A DNA stretch of 64,000 bases from Nannocystis pusilla (GTDB taxonomy: Bacteria > Myxococcota_A > Polyangia > Nannocystales > Nannocystaceae). Positions within the stretch are counted from its first letter, which is position 1, and every line of letters begins with the position of its first letter. A program made the position numbers and the translations under genes. The stretch spans positions 6,239,168-6,303,167 of the forward strand of contig NZ_JAPNKE010000002.1 of assembly GCF_026626665.1 (NCBI RefSeq), in the 5' to 3' direction. A model generated the notes under the pieces. The model did not search any database. It worked only from the letters and a program-made list of their open reading frames with translations, and was not told where the DNA came from. Shown in pieces: positions 52,029-62,456 of the stretch.

Positions 52029-52198
52029 CGCGTCGCCTGTAGCTCAGGGCTCAAGGACTGTCCAGCTCGGCCGGTCTACTCCGCGTAGGAGTTCTCCTCA
52101 TGAGCGAGCGGGGTCGAGTACCCGATCGACGAGAGGCGAGGCCGACAACGCCGTCACGCCGCAGCGCTGCGGCGAGGCGCCGCCCCCGACCCCGCGGC

Positions 52199-55100
52199 TC
52201 ACTCCGTCGACTGCACGTCGTCGACGTTGCCGTTGACCGCCTCGGCGATCTCGACCACCGCCACGATCGCCGCCAGGCCGAGCGTGCACTTCTTCGCCGT
52301 CGGCGAGGTCATGACGTCGTCGCTCTTCTCGGCGAGGCGCACCATCGAGTTGCCGACCCATGACGTGCAGCGGAACGCGAAGCCGGTCCGAGCCTGCGCG
52401 TCGCCGAGCTTGCCGGAGCCCAGGGCGATCGCCGACGACGTCGTGATCGCCAGTCCGAGGATCCCGTGGAACGCCATGTCGAACTTCGCCCACTTGGCGT
52501 CCGACTCCGCCTTGCGCAGCCCGCGGAGCACCGTATAGACGCCCTCGATCACGTCGAACCACACATTCGTCTTCGCGAACGGCCGCGCCTCCTGAGAATA
52601 GCGGCTCAGCAGCAACGACGTGCAGTAGCCGCGCATGCAGATGCAGATCCCGCTGCTGACGGTGAGGATGCCGATTCCCTGCTTCACCTTGCGCATCTCG
52701 AGCACCGTCTTGCCGACGACCACCGCGGAGTTGATGAGGCCCAGACCGGTCGACGCCCACAGCGCCCGCCGGGAGCGTTCGGCCTCCGCCTTCTGCTGCG
52801 GCGTCTTGGTCGGCTTCGGCTGCGAACTCGGCCCGACGATCCCCGTGATGGACCCCGACGCCTCCTCCTTCTTCTGCCCGCCCGACAGCTTGCTCGTCAG
52901 CACCGACGGGATGGCCCCGGCCAGCGCCGCCGCGCGCAGCAGCGTGAACGAGCGGCCGCCGAGGATCACCGTCTCGATCATGTCGGTCAGCCACGGCACC
53001 TTGATGCGCGCGCGGACCTGGTCGACCGCCGTCGTGATCGCCTGACCGCCCGAGCTCACGATCTCCGAGAACGCCGCGTCGAGCAGGGACGACGACCCGT
53101 CGGCCAGCGCCCCGTTACCGGCCAGCAGGTCCTTCACCGGCGTCGTCAGCAGCGTCAGCGGGTTTGCGAGCGACGACATCGGCAGCCGCGCCGCGCTCGC
53201 CTCGGCGCTGCCGAGCAACGCCGGCGACGGCGACACCTCGCCCGTCGCCACGTCGGCCACGCCCTCGAACACCGCCTCGACCGACTCGATCGCCCGCTGC
53301 ACCTGCTCGAGGAAATACTCGAGGTGCTCGATCGCCGGGTTCGAGCGATCGATGCGCAGCCCGAACAGGTCGCCGACCGTGCGGTTGCCCACCGCCTTCT
53401 TCACCGTCGAGCGCAGCGTCTTGCCGAGCTCGTCCTTGTACGACCCGGCCTGCTGAAGCATCCCGCCGAGCCCCTGGATGCTCTGCTCGAGCGTGCCGTA
53501 CAGCTTGTCGGACTCCGCCAGGAAGTCGCCCCACGCGAACAGATACGCCAGGTAATCGATGAATTGCTGGATCTCCGCGCCGATGCGCTTCAGCAGCGCC
53601 GTCACGGCCGTGAGCGCGTCCTCCACCCCCGACACCACCGTCCGCCACGCCACCTCTGCGCCGTTGACGATGCTGGTCCCGATCACCTCGACCCAGCCGC
53701 CGGCCGCCTCGACCGTCTCGTCGACGAAGATCGCCAGCGAGTCGGCGCTGTCGATGAGCGTCGAGATCGCCGCCTGCCCGACGCGCGCCGCCGTCTTGTT
53801 CGCCTTCACCCGCAGCGCGGCGACCTGGGCTTCGCCCTGCTCGAGCAGCCCGGCGGCCGACTTCGCCGTCCGCTTCGCCCCCGTCACCACCGTCTCGGCC
53901 GACCCGACCACCGCGTTGCTCACGTCGACCGCCGCCCCGGCGATCGCTTCGCCCGCGTCCTCCGCCGTGTCGACGACGACCTCGCCCGCGTCCTCCGCCG
54001 TGTCGACGATGACCTCGCCCGCGTCCTCCGCCGTGTCGACGATGACCTCGCCCAGCTCTTCCGCCGCGTCGCCGATGTCGTCGAACACGCCGCCGATGTC
54101 GCCGAGGCCGAACGTCTGGATGACCCACTTCTTCTGCTTGAAGGCCGCCGGCGTCGCCGACTGCGGCCGCGGCGGGCACTGCGTCGCCAGCTGGCGCAGC
54201 GCGACCGCCAGCGCATCGGCGTCGGCTGACGTCGAGCCGGCCGGCATCGGCGACGTCCGGCCTGCGCCGGGCGACAGCAGCGACGTCCCCGTCACCGCGC
54301 GGAGGCGGCTCTGCGCCGTCTGGTCGGGGCGCAGGATCGTCCACAGCCCCCCGGCGCCCCGGCCACGCGCGCCCGCAGCGTCGGGCACGACACGCTGTCG
54401 GCCAGCATGCGCACGCGGAGCCGGCCGGAATTGGGGATCGTCAGCAGGTACGACGTCGCCGCCGCCCAGGCCGTCTTCTTCACGACCCCGTCGGTCTCGA
54501 CGAGCGCCGTCATCGCGCGGTCGACCCGGACCTCGAGCTTGCGGTCGGTCGGCACCCCGCCGTCGCGGGCCGTCACCTCGAGCGTCGCGTCGAACACCGA
54601 GCGGTGCGCCCCGGCCTTGCCGGTCGCCGGCGAACCTGCGAGCTCGGCCGGCAGCCACTCGCGCACCAGCTTCGCGCGCCCGCCCACGCGGAACGCCCGC
54701 GCCGCCCGCAGCGACGCGATCGGCGGCCCCCCGCTGGTCACGACGGTCACCTCGCCGCTCGCCGTCCCGCGGGCGCGTCGCGGCCCGATGTCGTCGAACA
54801 CGCCCGCCGTCATGCTGGCCATGCGATACGCCGCCAGCAGCGCCGGCTCACCGCCGTGCGCCCGCGCCAGCCACATCGCCCCCACCCGCTCCGGCGCGCT
54901 CTTTTGCCAGATCCGCGCCTCCGCCATGCCGCCGCGGAAGCGCGCCCCGCCCGGCACCGCCCCGCCGAGCACGCAGCGGGTCACCAGCGCCTCGTGCAGC
55001 AACGCGTGGAGCGGCGCGAATTTCGGCGGCCCTTGCTGGTCCGTCCGCGCCGACAGCTCCGCCGCCGCCACCTGCGCGCCCTGGTGGAACACCCGTGCCA

Positions 55101-56060
55101 CGATCGTCTGCTTGGCCGCGTCGAAGCCGACCGTCGCCGCCACGTGCGACCACTCGTTCTTCTTGATCAGCCCCTTCGCCGAGCACACCTCGATCGTCAC
55201 CCCGTCGGGGATCACCACCAGCGCGACCTGACCGTCCTTGCCGCCGGCGATCAGCGCCGCCTGCCCGTGCGCGCCCAGCAGCTGGATCACGGCCGCCGGC
55301 TTCGCGTCGTCGGCCTCGCCGCGGACCCACGCCTCCATCGCAAGCTGTCCCGAGAGACAGCTGATGGGCGACAGCCGCGCCTCGGCCGCGTCGCCGGCGA
55401 AGCGGAGGAACGAGCCGTCGCCGTCGGCCTGCGCCTCGTCGTGCCAGCGCACCGTCTGCTCGACCGCCCCGACCGCGTCGCGCTTGTTCGGCCCCGCGTC
55501 GGGCGTCACGAACTGCTGCGCGTTCGCCCCCTGCTTCAGCGCCTCGAGCGGGTAGTACGCCCAGAGCTCGGCGGCGTCGAGCGGCGGCGGATCGTCGGAG
55601 AGCTTCGCCGGGGCCGCGTGGGTCCAGATCTGCAGCTGCGACAGGTCGCCGGTGAAGCTGCCGCCGCCGATCGTCGGCGTGAGCGGCGACGTCCCGACGA
55701 TGCCGACGAAGTTGCTCGCCACCGTCATCCCGAGCACCGACAGCGTCGCCGTCCCGTTCGGGCGCAGCACCGCCCGGACCTGCGCCCAGCGGTCGGCCGG
55801 CATCGCCCCGGGCGCCGCCAGCTCGTACGTGAACTCGGGCGTCGTCACCGTCAGCAGCAGCGCGTCCGGTTGTTCGCCGGAGCCGAGCACCACCTTCGTG
55901 TCCGACCCCGTGAGCGCGACGATCGGCTGGCGCGAACCGCCGGAGCCGCCCGTGGTGCGGCGGATCCACAGCTGAATCACCAGCCCTTGCGGCAGCCCCC
56001 CGTGATCGACGGCGCCGAGAGCTTGTGGGAGACCTGAGAGAACGCGAGCGTCTTGAGCAT
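52199..56060 (-). CDS. large LamG/concanavalin-like protein with C-terminal hydrophobic region (two frame breaks)
   Basis: About 1287 residues from ATG 56060 (MLKTLAFSQVSHKLSAPS). Two LamG-like jelly-roll domains cover residues about 20-420 (LVIQLWI...LQIWTHAAP and LAMEAWVRG...EARIWQKSAPERV). A linker follows, then 4 near-identical 11-residue units around DTAEDAGEVIV (53944-54060), long helical segments, and four hydrophobic stretches near the end. Frame joins at about 56000 and 54358 need one base each. No signal peptide is visible. LamG implies carbohydrate or surface binding, and the amphipathic and hydrophobic C-terminus suggests membrane insertion; toxin or contact-dependent roles are speculation. 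Confidence 0.6.
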
Positions 56061-56568
56061 GATCGAACCTGCGTACCGGTGAGAGGCGTGAGTCGGTCGA
56101 ACGCGCGCGACCCTTCGCGTCACCGACCACGCGATCAATCTGTCCCGTCGCGGCCGGCGATGATGGCCGCAGATGGCCAGCCCCTGCCCAGGAAGCGAGC
56201 GCCTCGCCGCGGCCGCGCACGGCTCGCCCGCACGAACGGGCCGGCGGTCGACCTCCTGCGAGCACGCCACGGCGCGCACCGGCCCGCTCCGCGCATGCGG
56301 CCCGACGGCGAGCGCCCCGATGCGCGACCGGTTCGCCGGCGGCTCTTCCGCGACCGCGATCGACGCGACAGCGAGCCGCGCACGATCGACTGCGCGCATT
56401 CGCGACGCGCGGGTCATCGCTGGCGAGCACGTGCGCGCAACAGCGAGTTCACTCCCGCGTGGCGTCGCGCCGTGCGGCGCATCCCCGCGGCCGGCCCCCC
56501 GGGGCTCCTCCCGACGTGCGGGTTTCCCGTCGCTTGTCCCTTCGCCCCGCCTCTGGTCTGCTCGCCCG
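56061..56568. other. 508-bp divergent intergenic region
   Basis: Between the LamG gene and the kelch-like lipoprotein gene. It must contain both promoters; I see no gene, repeat or clear promoter box. Confidence 0.45.
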
Positions 56569-58155
56569 ATGTCTGGCTTGAATCGCCTGCGATCCATGTT
56601 CTGGGCCGTCCTCCTCGGCGCGCTGCCGGCGTGCGGAGACAGCGGCGGGGAAGCGACCGACACCACCGCCGCGACGACCTCGTCGACCGGCGGCACCACC
56701 GGCACCGGCACCTCTGTGATCACCGAGGATGCGACGAGCGGCACCGACCCGACCACCGGCGCGCCCGAGCCGACGACGACCGCGGCGGCGACGACGACCG
56801 ACGCGGCGACGAGCGACGTCACGAGCAGCGGGGACACGACCGACGGCGACACCGGGCACGCCGACTTCTGGATGCCGGCCAAGGGCGGGATCACCAACAT
56901 CAATCAGAACAGCGGGTCGGAGGTCGAGATCGACGGCGGCGACCCGGCGCCGATGAAGTGGTACAACGGCTTCTACGGCGGCAACAGCTTCGCCGGCATG
57001 GCGCGCGCGTGGAACGGCGCGGTGTGGGCCGACGGCTACTCGGAAGACGGCGCGCTCGTCCACTTCGGCGGCGGCCACGGGGCCAACATCGGCTGCTTCT
57101 CGTATCTGTTCGACGTCACCTCGCGCCGGTGGAAGCAGGTCGGCGCGGAGCTCAACCTCCCCGCGGAGGACATGTGGAGCGGCGGGCACCCCTACGGCAG
57201 CGTCCCGGACGCCCGCGATCCGACCTGGCTGGACTACGATCATCAGGGTAGCCGCATCATCGTGCTCGCGCACCAGTACGCGACCGTCGGCGACCTCGCC
57301 CCCGACGAGGGCGGCGCGCCGGTCACCGGCTCGCTGCTGACGGCGAACGCCGAGGGCGACCAGACCGCGAGCAAGCCCTCGGCGTGGGGCGCGTGGACCT
57401 TCGACCTGACGGACGGCCGGATGGAGCGCTCGCTCGCCGGCGAGCCGGGACCCGGCATCTCCTCGGGCAGCATGATCGCGGTCAAGGACACCGTGAACCG
57501 CAAGCTGTGGTACTTCGCCCAGGGCACGTCGATGGTGCGCTACCACGACCTCGACGCCCCGGTGCCGCGGCCGCTCGAGACGACGACCGTCGCGGTCGAG
57601 CCCGGCGCGCCGAACGACGGCTACACGATCGTCTACGACGTGACGTGGCTGTTCGTCCCCGAGGCGAAGGCCGCGCTGCTGTTCCAGGGCAACGGCGAGG
57701 TCGACAGCGGCCTCGGAGTGTTCCTCGTCGACTTCGCGTCGGGCACGCCGACGATGGCCGCGGTCGACATCCCGTTCCATCCCGCGGGCCCGACGGGCTT
57801 CGCCCACGGCGCGCTCAACGTCGGCGCGGCGTGGGACAGCAAGCGTCAGCGCGTCGTGCTCTACGAGGGCCTCGGCGACGCGTTCACCCACGTGCTGACG
57901 CCGAGCTCGACCGACTTCCGCGCGGCGACGTGGTCGTGGTCGCGCGAGTCGTACGGCGGCCGCGAGCCCGCGAACGGTCAGGGCCCGATCGCCGCCGCCG
58001 ACTCGATGCAGGGCGCGTGGGGTCGCTGGCGCTACGTGCCGACGCTCGACGTCTTCCTGTGGACCGACGGCCCGGGCGTCACGGCCGAGACCGAGGACGG
58101 CGTCACGCGCGACGCCATCGTGCAGTTCTGGGCCGCCGAAGGGACGCCGATGTGA
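56569..58155 (+). CDS. lipoprotein with Thr-rich linker and kelch/galactose-oxidase-like propeller
   Basis: 528 residues from ATG 56569. The lipobox (LLGALPACGDS) is followed by about 75 residues of Thr/Ser/Gly/Asp-rich linker, typical of Nannocystineae surface lipoproteins. The remaining 430 residues have repeated beta-strand blocks with Gly-Gly and Trp (YNGFYGGNSFAGM, HFGGGHGANIGCFSYLFD, RRWKQVG, GRWRYVPTLDVFLW), suggesting a kelch-like beta propeller. No catalytic Tyr-Cys centre was identified. Probably outer-surface exposed; ligand unknown. Confidence 0.7.
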   Translation: MSGLNRLRSMFWAVLLGALPACGDSGGEATDTTAATTSSTGGTTGTGTSVITEDATSGTDPTTGAPEPTTTAAATTTDAATSDVTSSGDTTDGDTGHADFWMPAKGGITNINQNSGSEVEIDGGDPAPMKWYNGFYGGNSFAGMARAWNGAVWADGYSEDGALVHFGGGHGANIGCFSYLFDVTSRRWKQVGAELNLPAEDMWSGGHPYGSVPDARDPTWLDYDHQGSRIIVLAHQYATVGDLAPDEGGAPVTGSLLTANAEGDQTASKPSAWGAWTFDLTDGRMERSLAGEPGPGISSGSMIAVKDTVNRKLWYFAQGTSMVRYHDLDAPVPRPLETTTVAVEPGAPNDGYTIVYDVTWLFVPEAKAALLFQGNGEVDSGLGVFLVDFASGTPTMAAVDIPFHPAGPTGFAHGALNVGAAWDSKRQRVVLYEGLGDAFTHVLTPSSTDFRAATWSWSRESYGGREPANGQGPIAAADSMQGAWGRWRYVPTLDVFLWTDGPGVTAETEDGVTRDAIVQFWAAEGTPM

Positions 58156-58203
58156 AAGACGGCCCGGAGGGACCGCCCCTCCGGGGCCCGGCCTGGAGGC
58201 GCC

Positions 58204-60573
58204 TCAGCCCGGCGGGCGCGGGCACTTGCCGGTGCCCGACGCGCGGTTGTTGTCGACCCGGCACTCGTGCCACGCGTGCATCGGCATCGCATCGTCGACC
58301 ACCACCCACACCACCGAGCTGCCGTCGACCACTCCGGGCGGCGGGTTCGCCAGCTCGAGCACGACCTCCTCGGCCTCGGCGGGGTACAGCACCTTGGTCG
58401 TCAAGCCCATCCCGAGCGCCACCCCGCCGTTGTCCGGGTCGCCCTCGTAGAAGTACACCGGCACCCCGACCGGCACGGAAGCCTCGCCGATGTTGCGCAC
58501 GCGGGCCGTCAGCCCGTACGTCTCCGGCGCGCACTGCAGGCGCAGGTCGACGATCAGGTCGGGCGCCGCGAACTCGCCCTCGGGCTGCACGTTCTGGCGG
58601 AAGTTGTTGAGCCGGGGCACCGTCCAGTTGGCGACCTCGACCTGCGGGGTCACCCCGCTCTCCTCCGTATTGGTCACGTGATACGTGTGTTGATTCCAAA
58701 CCCGGCGGGTCCGCACCCACGTGCCGAGGCTGTCGCCGAAGATCCGCACCCCCGTCTGCTTGGTGCCGTCGCAGGTGATGCCTGAATAATCATTGGAGAC
58801 CGCGACGATGTCCGCGTGCCCGTCGCCGTCGACGTCGGCCACCAGCGGGTACTCGACCAGCGTGCCGGTCGTGTTGCAGGTGCTCCACAGCACCGTCCCG
58901 TCGCTGCCCTTGTACACGCGCAGCGTCGTCTCGTCGGAGTAGATGACCTCGGCCGAGCCGTCGCCGTCGAAGTCGAACACCGACGAACCCGTGGCCGCCG
59001 ACGAGCAGTCCTGGGTCTGCTTGATCCACAGGAACGTGTCCGCGTCGGCCACGTTCGGGTCCATCAGCTTCTTGCCGTCGAACACCGCGTAGCCGACCCC
59101 GCCCGCGACCGCGACGTCGGGCGTGCCGTCGCCGTTGAAGTCGGCGATCGTCTGCGGGCCGCCGCCGACGGTGTTGCCGGCGGAGCCCGGCGGGCACAGG
59201 TCCGGCGACAGCGCGCCGTTGATGTCGATGCCGGCGCGGATGATCTGCACCCCGTTGGCGGCCATCGGATCGTGGCGCCAGATGATCAGGTGGTGCGCCA
59301 GCAGGGCGCCGCCGTTGGCGATGGTGGCGACCTCGGCCTTGCCGTCGAGGTCGAGGTCCGCGACCGCGCTCCACGCCCCCTCGAGGCCGGTCGCCGCCAT
59401 CACCCCGCCGGCCGCGTTGTAGGCGCCCGTCGCGTGGACGATGTCGAGCTGGCCGTCGCCGTCGAGGTCGGCGGCGGTATTGATGTGACCGCCGAGCACG
59501 GTCTCGATCGCGCCCGTCTTGCCGTCGAGGACCGCGCTCGGGGTCAGCACCTCGGGGGCGCCGTCCTGGTCGAGGTCGGTGATCGAGACGAACACCCCGG
59601 AGCCCTGCGCCGGCGAGGTCCACAGGACGGTGCCGTCGCCGCGGAACGCGACGACCTTGCCGGTCGTGGTGGTGGCGACGACCTCGTTGCCGGGCGCCCC
59701 GTCGATGTCCCCGCCCGCGAGCTCGCGGCCCGGCGCGATCGGGTCGACCGCGTCGAAGTAGGTCCACTTCTCGACGATCTGGCCGCCGACGATCGAGATG
59801 ACGTGGATCGTGCCGTTGTTGTTGTAGTCGCCGTTGTCGAAGGTGGAGAACACGATCTCGGGGATGTCGCGCTCGTCGACGATCAGGTCGCAGTTGTCGT
59901 CGTCGAGCTGGACGACGATCGGCGTCATCATGACGTCGCCCTTGTCCCAGTGGTACTTGACCACCGGCGTGAACGCCCCCGGCGGCGGCTTGTACTCGCA
60001 CTTCGACAGGCAGGTCGGCGGATCGCCGGGGTCCTGGCCGTCGAGGCAGACCGGCGGCGCCGGCAGGCACTTGCCGGTCGCCGGCGTCACCCCGCCCTGG
60101 CACATGCCGCCCATCATCTCCGGCTCGCCGAGCGAGTATTCACAATACTCCTCGTCCGCGCATTCGCTGGCGTCGATGCAGGTGTCGCCGGGCGTCACGC
60201 AGGTGTTGAACGAGCAGAAGCCGCCCTCCGGGCAGCAGACATCGCCGCAGGTGCGATCCTCGGTGGGGCAGCACTCGCCGCCGATGCAGGTGCCGCCCTG
60301 GTCGGCGCAGTCGGCCGGACACACCGGCTCCGCGGTGGTGGCGTCGGTGCTCTCGGTCTCGCTCGTCTGCGTCGTCGAGGTCGCCTGCGAGTCGCCGGCG
60401 GTGCCGGTGCTGCCGTCGCTGCCGGCCTCGGTCGGCACCGTGCCGCCGTCCGTCACGGGGGTCGTGGGCGAGCTCGAGGTGAGGCTTTCCGTGGCCGATT
60501 CGCGGGCATCGTCGCCGCAGGCCGCGCTCGCCGCGAGACCCCAGCACAAGAGCATCCTCGGAGTGGGCTTCAT
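58204..60573 (-). CDS. FG-GAP/VCBS repeat lipoprotein
   Basis: 789 residues from ATG 60573. The lipobox (GLAASAACGDD) is followed by a Ser/Thr-rich linker and a Cys-rich region of about 60 residues (14 or more Cys, with CCPTEDRTC and CCPEGGFC). Then comes a beta-propeller with at least six calcium-type loops (DLDQDGAPE, DLDGDGQLD, DLDLDGKAE, DFNGDGTPD, DFDGDGSAE, DVDGDGHAD). After RRVWNQHTYHVTN there is a CARDB-like beta sandwich (DLIVDLRLQC...TARVRNIG). Surface-exposed binding protein; ligand unknown. It is an intact paralog of the truncated gene at 60728 and keeps the site that is interrupted there. Confidence 0.82.
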   Translation of the reverse strand: MKPTPRMLLCWGLAASAACGDDARESATESLTSSSPTTPVTDGGTVPTEAGSDGSTGTAGDSQATSTTQTSETESTDATTAEPVCPADCADQGGTCIGGECCPTEDRTCGDVCCPEGGFCSFNTCVTPGDTCIDASECADEEYCEYSLGEPEMMGGMCQGGVTPATGKCLPAPPVCLDGQDPGDPPTCLSKCEYKPPPGAFTPVVKYHWDKGDVMMTPIVVQLDDDNCDLIVDERDIPEIVFSTFDNGDYNNNGTIHVISIVGGQIVEKWTYFDAVDPIAPGRELAGGDIDGAPGNEVVATTTTGKVVAFRGDGTVLWTSPAQGSGVFVSITDLDQDGAPEVLTPSAVLDGKTGAIETVLGGHINTAADLDGDGQLDIVHATGAYNAAGGVMAATGLEGAWSAVADLDLDGKAEVATIANGGALLAHHLIIWRHDPMAANGVQIIRAGIDINGALSPDLCPPGSAGNTVGGGPQTIADFNGDGTPDVAVAGGVGYAVFDGKKLMDPNVADADTFLWIKQTQDCSSAATGSSVFDFDGDGSAEVIYSDETTLRVYKGSDGTVLWSTCNTTGTLVEYPLVADVDGDGHADIVAVSNDYSGITCDGTKQTGVRIFGDSLGTWVRTRRVWNQHTYHVTNTEESGVTPQVEVANWTVPRLNNFRQNVQPEGEFAAPDLIVDLRLQCAPETYGLTARVRNIGEASVPVGVPVYFYEGDPDNGGVALGMGLTTKVLYPAEAEEVVLELANPPPGVVDGSSVVWVVVDDAMPMHAWHECRVDNNRASGTGKCPRPPG

Positions 60574-60727
60574 GCGCGCAGGGTAACGAAGCCTGCTCGC
60601 CGACGCGAGCGCGTCGCTTCCGCGCACGCGCGCGTGCAACGGTCTGCGCGGCCCGGGATCGCGCCTCGTCGTCGCGCTTGCCAGGCGAGCCCCGCGCGTG
60701 AAACCCTGCCGGCCGAGGAGCACGCGC

Positions 60728-62398
60728 ATGCGCAACGATCGTGCGGGTCTTGGCAATGGGTGGATCGTCTCGCTGACCCTCGTGGCGGCGCAGCAGGCCG
60801 GGTGCGGCGATGACGGGCGGCCGCAGGGCCAGACCTCTGCGACCGCCGGAGCGACCACCGGCACCGCCACCACCAGCGGCGGCGCGACGCTCGATCCGGC
60901 CACCACCGCGCCCACCACCTCGACCAGCGCCAGCGGCAGCGAGGGCACCAGCACCACCGGCACCGGCGGCGTGCAGTTCGACGTCGGCGACGGCGACGAC
61001 ACCGACAGCGGCACCACCGGCGCGCCCAACCTGTGCAAGGTCGCGGCCGACGGCGACGCCGGCAATTGCCGCGCCAAGGCCCCGCCCGACGCCTTCAGCC
61101 CCGAGGTCCAGTGGAGCTGGCCGGGCGTCGGCGAGGACGTGTTCAGCGGCGTCTCGCCGCTGGTCGCCAACCTCACCGACGACAACGGCGACGGCGCGAT
61201 CGACCTGTGCGACGTCCCCGACATCGTCGTCGTCGCCGGCCCGGGCGACGGCGTCGAGCCCGACACCGGCCACGTCTACGTCCTCGACGGCGCCACCGGG
61301 TCCCTCCATTACTCGATCCCCGACCCCGTCTACGGCTATTCGAGCCCCGCCCTCGGCGACATCGACGACGACGGCGTCCCCGAGCTCCTCGTGTTCGCCC
61401 ACGGCGACGTCGTCCGCGCCTTCGAGCACGACGGCACCCCCAAGTGGACCTCCGCCCCGGTCGCCGCCGCCGCCGTGCGCGGCGCCGTGGCGATCGCCGA
61501 CCTGAACGCCGACGGCAGCCCCGAGGTCCTCTTCAGCGACTCCGTCCTGAGCGCCACCGGCGAGGTGCTGTGGAACGTCCTCGACGGCGCGTGGAGCTAC
61601 GCCACCCCGGTCGCCGCCGACCTCGACGACGACGGCTTCCTCGAGGTCGTCTATGGTCATAGCGCTTACCGCCACGACGGCACCCCCTATTACACCAACG
61701 ACGCCGTCCCGATCGCCTCCTTGCCCCACGTCGCCGACCTCGACGAGGACGGCCTGCCGGAGATCCTCCTGTCCACCGGCAATGGCCTGACCGTGCTCGA
61801 GCACGACGGCACCACCAAACCGGGCCACCTCGACCTGCGCCTCACCGGCGCCGCGCCCGAGCACGCCTTCATCTGGCTGCGCCCCGCCGCCATCCACGAC
61901 TTCGACGGCGACGACCTGCCCGAGTTCTCGCACAGCTTCGCCGCGCAGTACGCCATTTACGACACCAACCCGGCCGCCATCCAGTGGCAGGCCGCGGTCC
62001 TCGACCAGAGCGGCGCCGCCGGCGGCACCGCCTTCGACTTCATCGCCGCCGGCGCGGCCCAGGCGATGTACGCCGACGAATACAGCCTGTTCGTGTTCGA
62101 CGGCGCCGGTAACCCGCTGCTCGAGGTCCCGCACACCAGCCTCACGTACATCGAGTTCCCGGTGGTCGCGGACGTCGACAACGACGGCAGCGCCGAGATC
62201 GTCGTCGTCTCCAACCAGAGCCTGCAGGGCCCGCCCTCGCCGACCGTCCAGGTCATCCGCGACGTCGAGGACCGGTGGATCCAGGCGCGACGGATCTGGA
62301 ATCAACACACGTATCACGTCACCAATGTGATACACTTGTCCTGGAACCGCCCTGCGCGGCCTTGTACAGGACATTGTGCACTTTCGGACAGGTCTTAA
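60728..62398 (+). CDS. FG-GAP lipoprotein truncated at its 3' end by an integrated element
   Basis: 556 residues as it stands. ATG 60728 with GAGGAG upstream; lipobox LVAAQQAGCGDD; Thr/Ser/Gly linker; propeller loops (DDNGDGAID, DIDDDGVPE, DLNADGSPE, DLDDDGFLE, DLDEDGLPE, DVDNDGSAE). It follows its paralog (58204-60573) up to RRIWNQHTYHVTN and then changes to an unrelated 23-residue tail, so the C-terminal CARDB-like domain is missing. The change coincides with an inverted repeat at 62311-62333, and an integrase gene follows. I read this as insertion of a mobile element; the protein may still be made but lacks its last domain. Confidence 0.8.
   Translation: MRNDRAGLGNGWIVSLTLVAAQQAGCGDDGRPQGQTSATAGATTGTATTSGGATLDPATTAPTTSTSASGSEGTSTTGTGGVQFDVGDGDDTDSGTTGAPNLCKVAADGDAGNCRAKAPPDAFSPEVQWSWPGVGEDVFSGVSPLVANLTDDNGDGAIDLCDVPDIVVVAGPGDGVEPDTGHVYVLDGATGSLHYSIPDPVYGYSSPALGDIDDDGVPELLVFAHGDVVRAFEHDGTPKWTSAPVAAAAVRGAVAIADLNADGSPEVLFSDSVLSATGEVLWNVLDGAWSYATPVAADLDDDGFLEVVYGHSAYRHDGTPYYTNDAVPIASLPHVADLDEDGLPEILLSTGNGLTVLEHDGTTKPGHLDLRLTGAAPEHAFIWLRPAAIHDFDGDDLPEFSHSFAAQYAIYDTNPAAIQWQAAVLDQSGAAGGTAFDFIAAGAAQAMYADEYSLFVFDGAGNPLLEVPHTSLTYIEFPVVADVDNDGSAEIVVVSNQSLQGPPSPTVQVIRDVEDRWIQARRIWNQHTYHVTNVIHLSWNRPARPCTGHCALSDRS
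62311..62333. mobile_element. candidate attachment site (att core) of the integrative element
   Basis: Arms GTATCAC (62311-62317) and GTGATAC (62327-62333) flank a 9-base centre. The left arm and centre are gene sequence, matching the paralog at 58669-58684 with one mismatch; the right arm is foreign. This is the form expected of a tyrosine-recombinase core site at one end of an inserted element. Confidence 0.55.
62337..62373. terminator. hairpin between the truncated gene and the integrase
   Basis: TGTCCTG (62337-62343) and CAGGACA (62367-62373) pair, with a further CCGC/GCGG stem inside. It could be a terminator or part of the element end. Confidence 0.35.
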
Positions 62399-62456
62399 GT
62401 CGCTCTAGCTTGGCTCGAATTTGTCTCGAAAACTAGGGGTAGGAAGGTAGGGGTTC

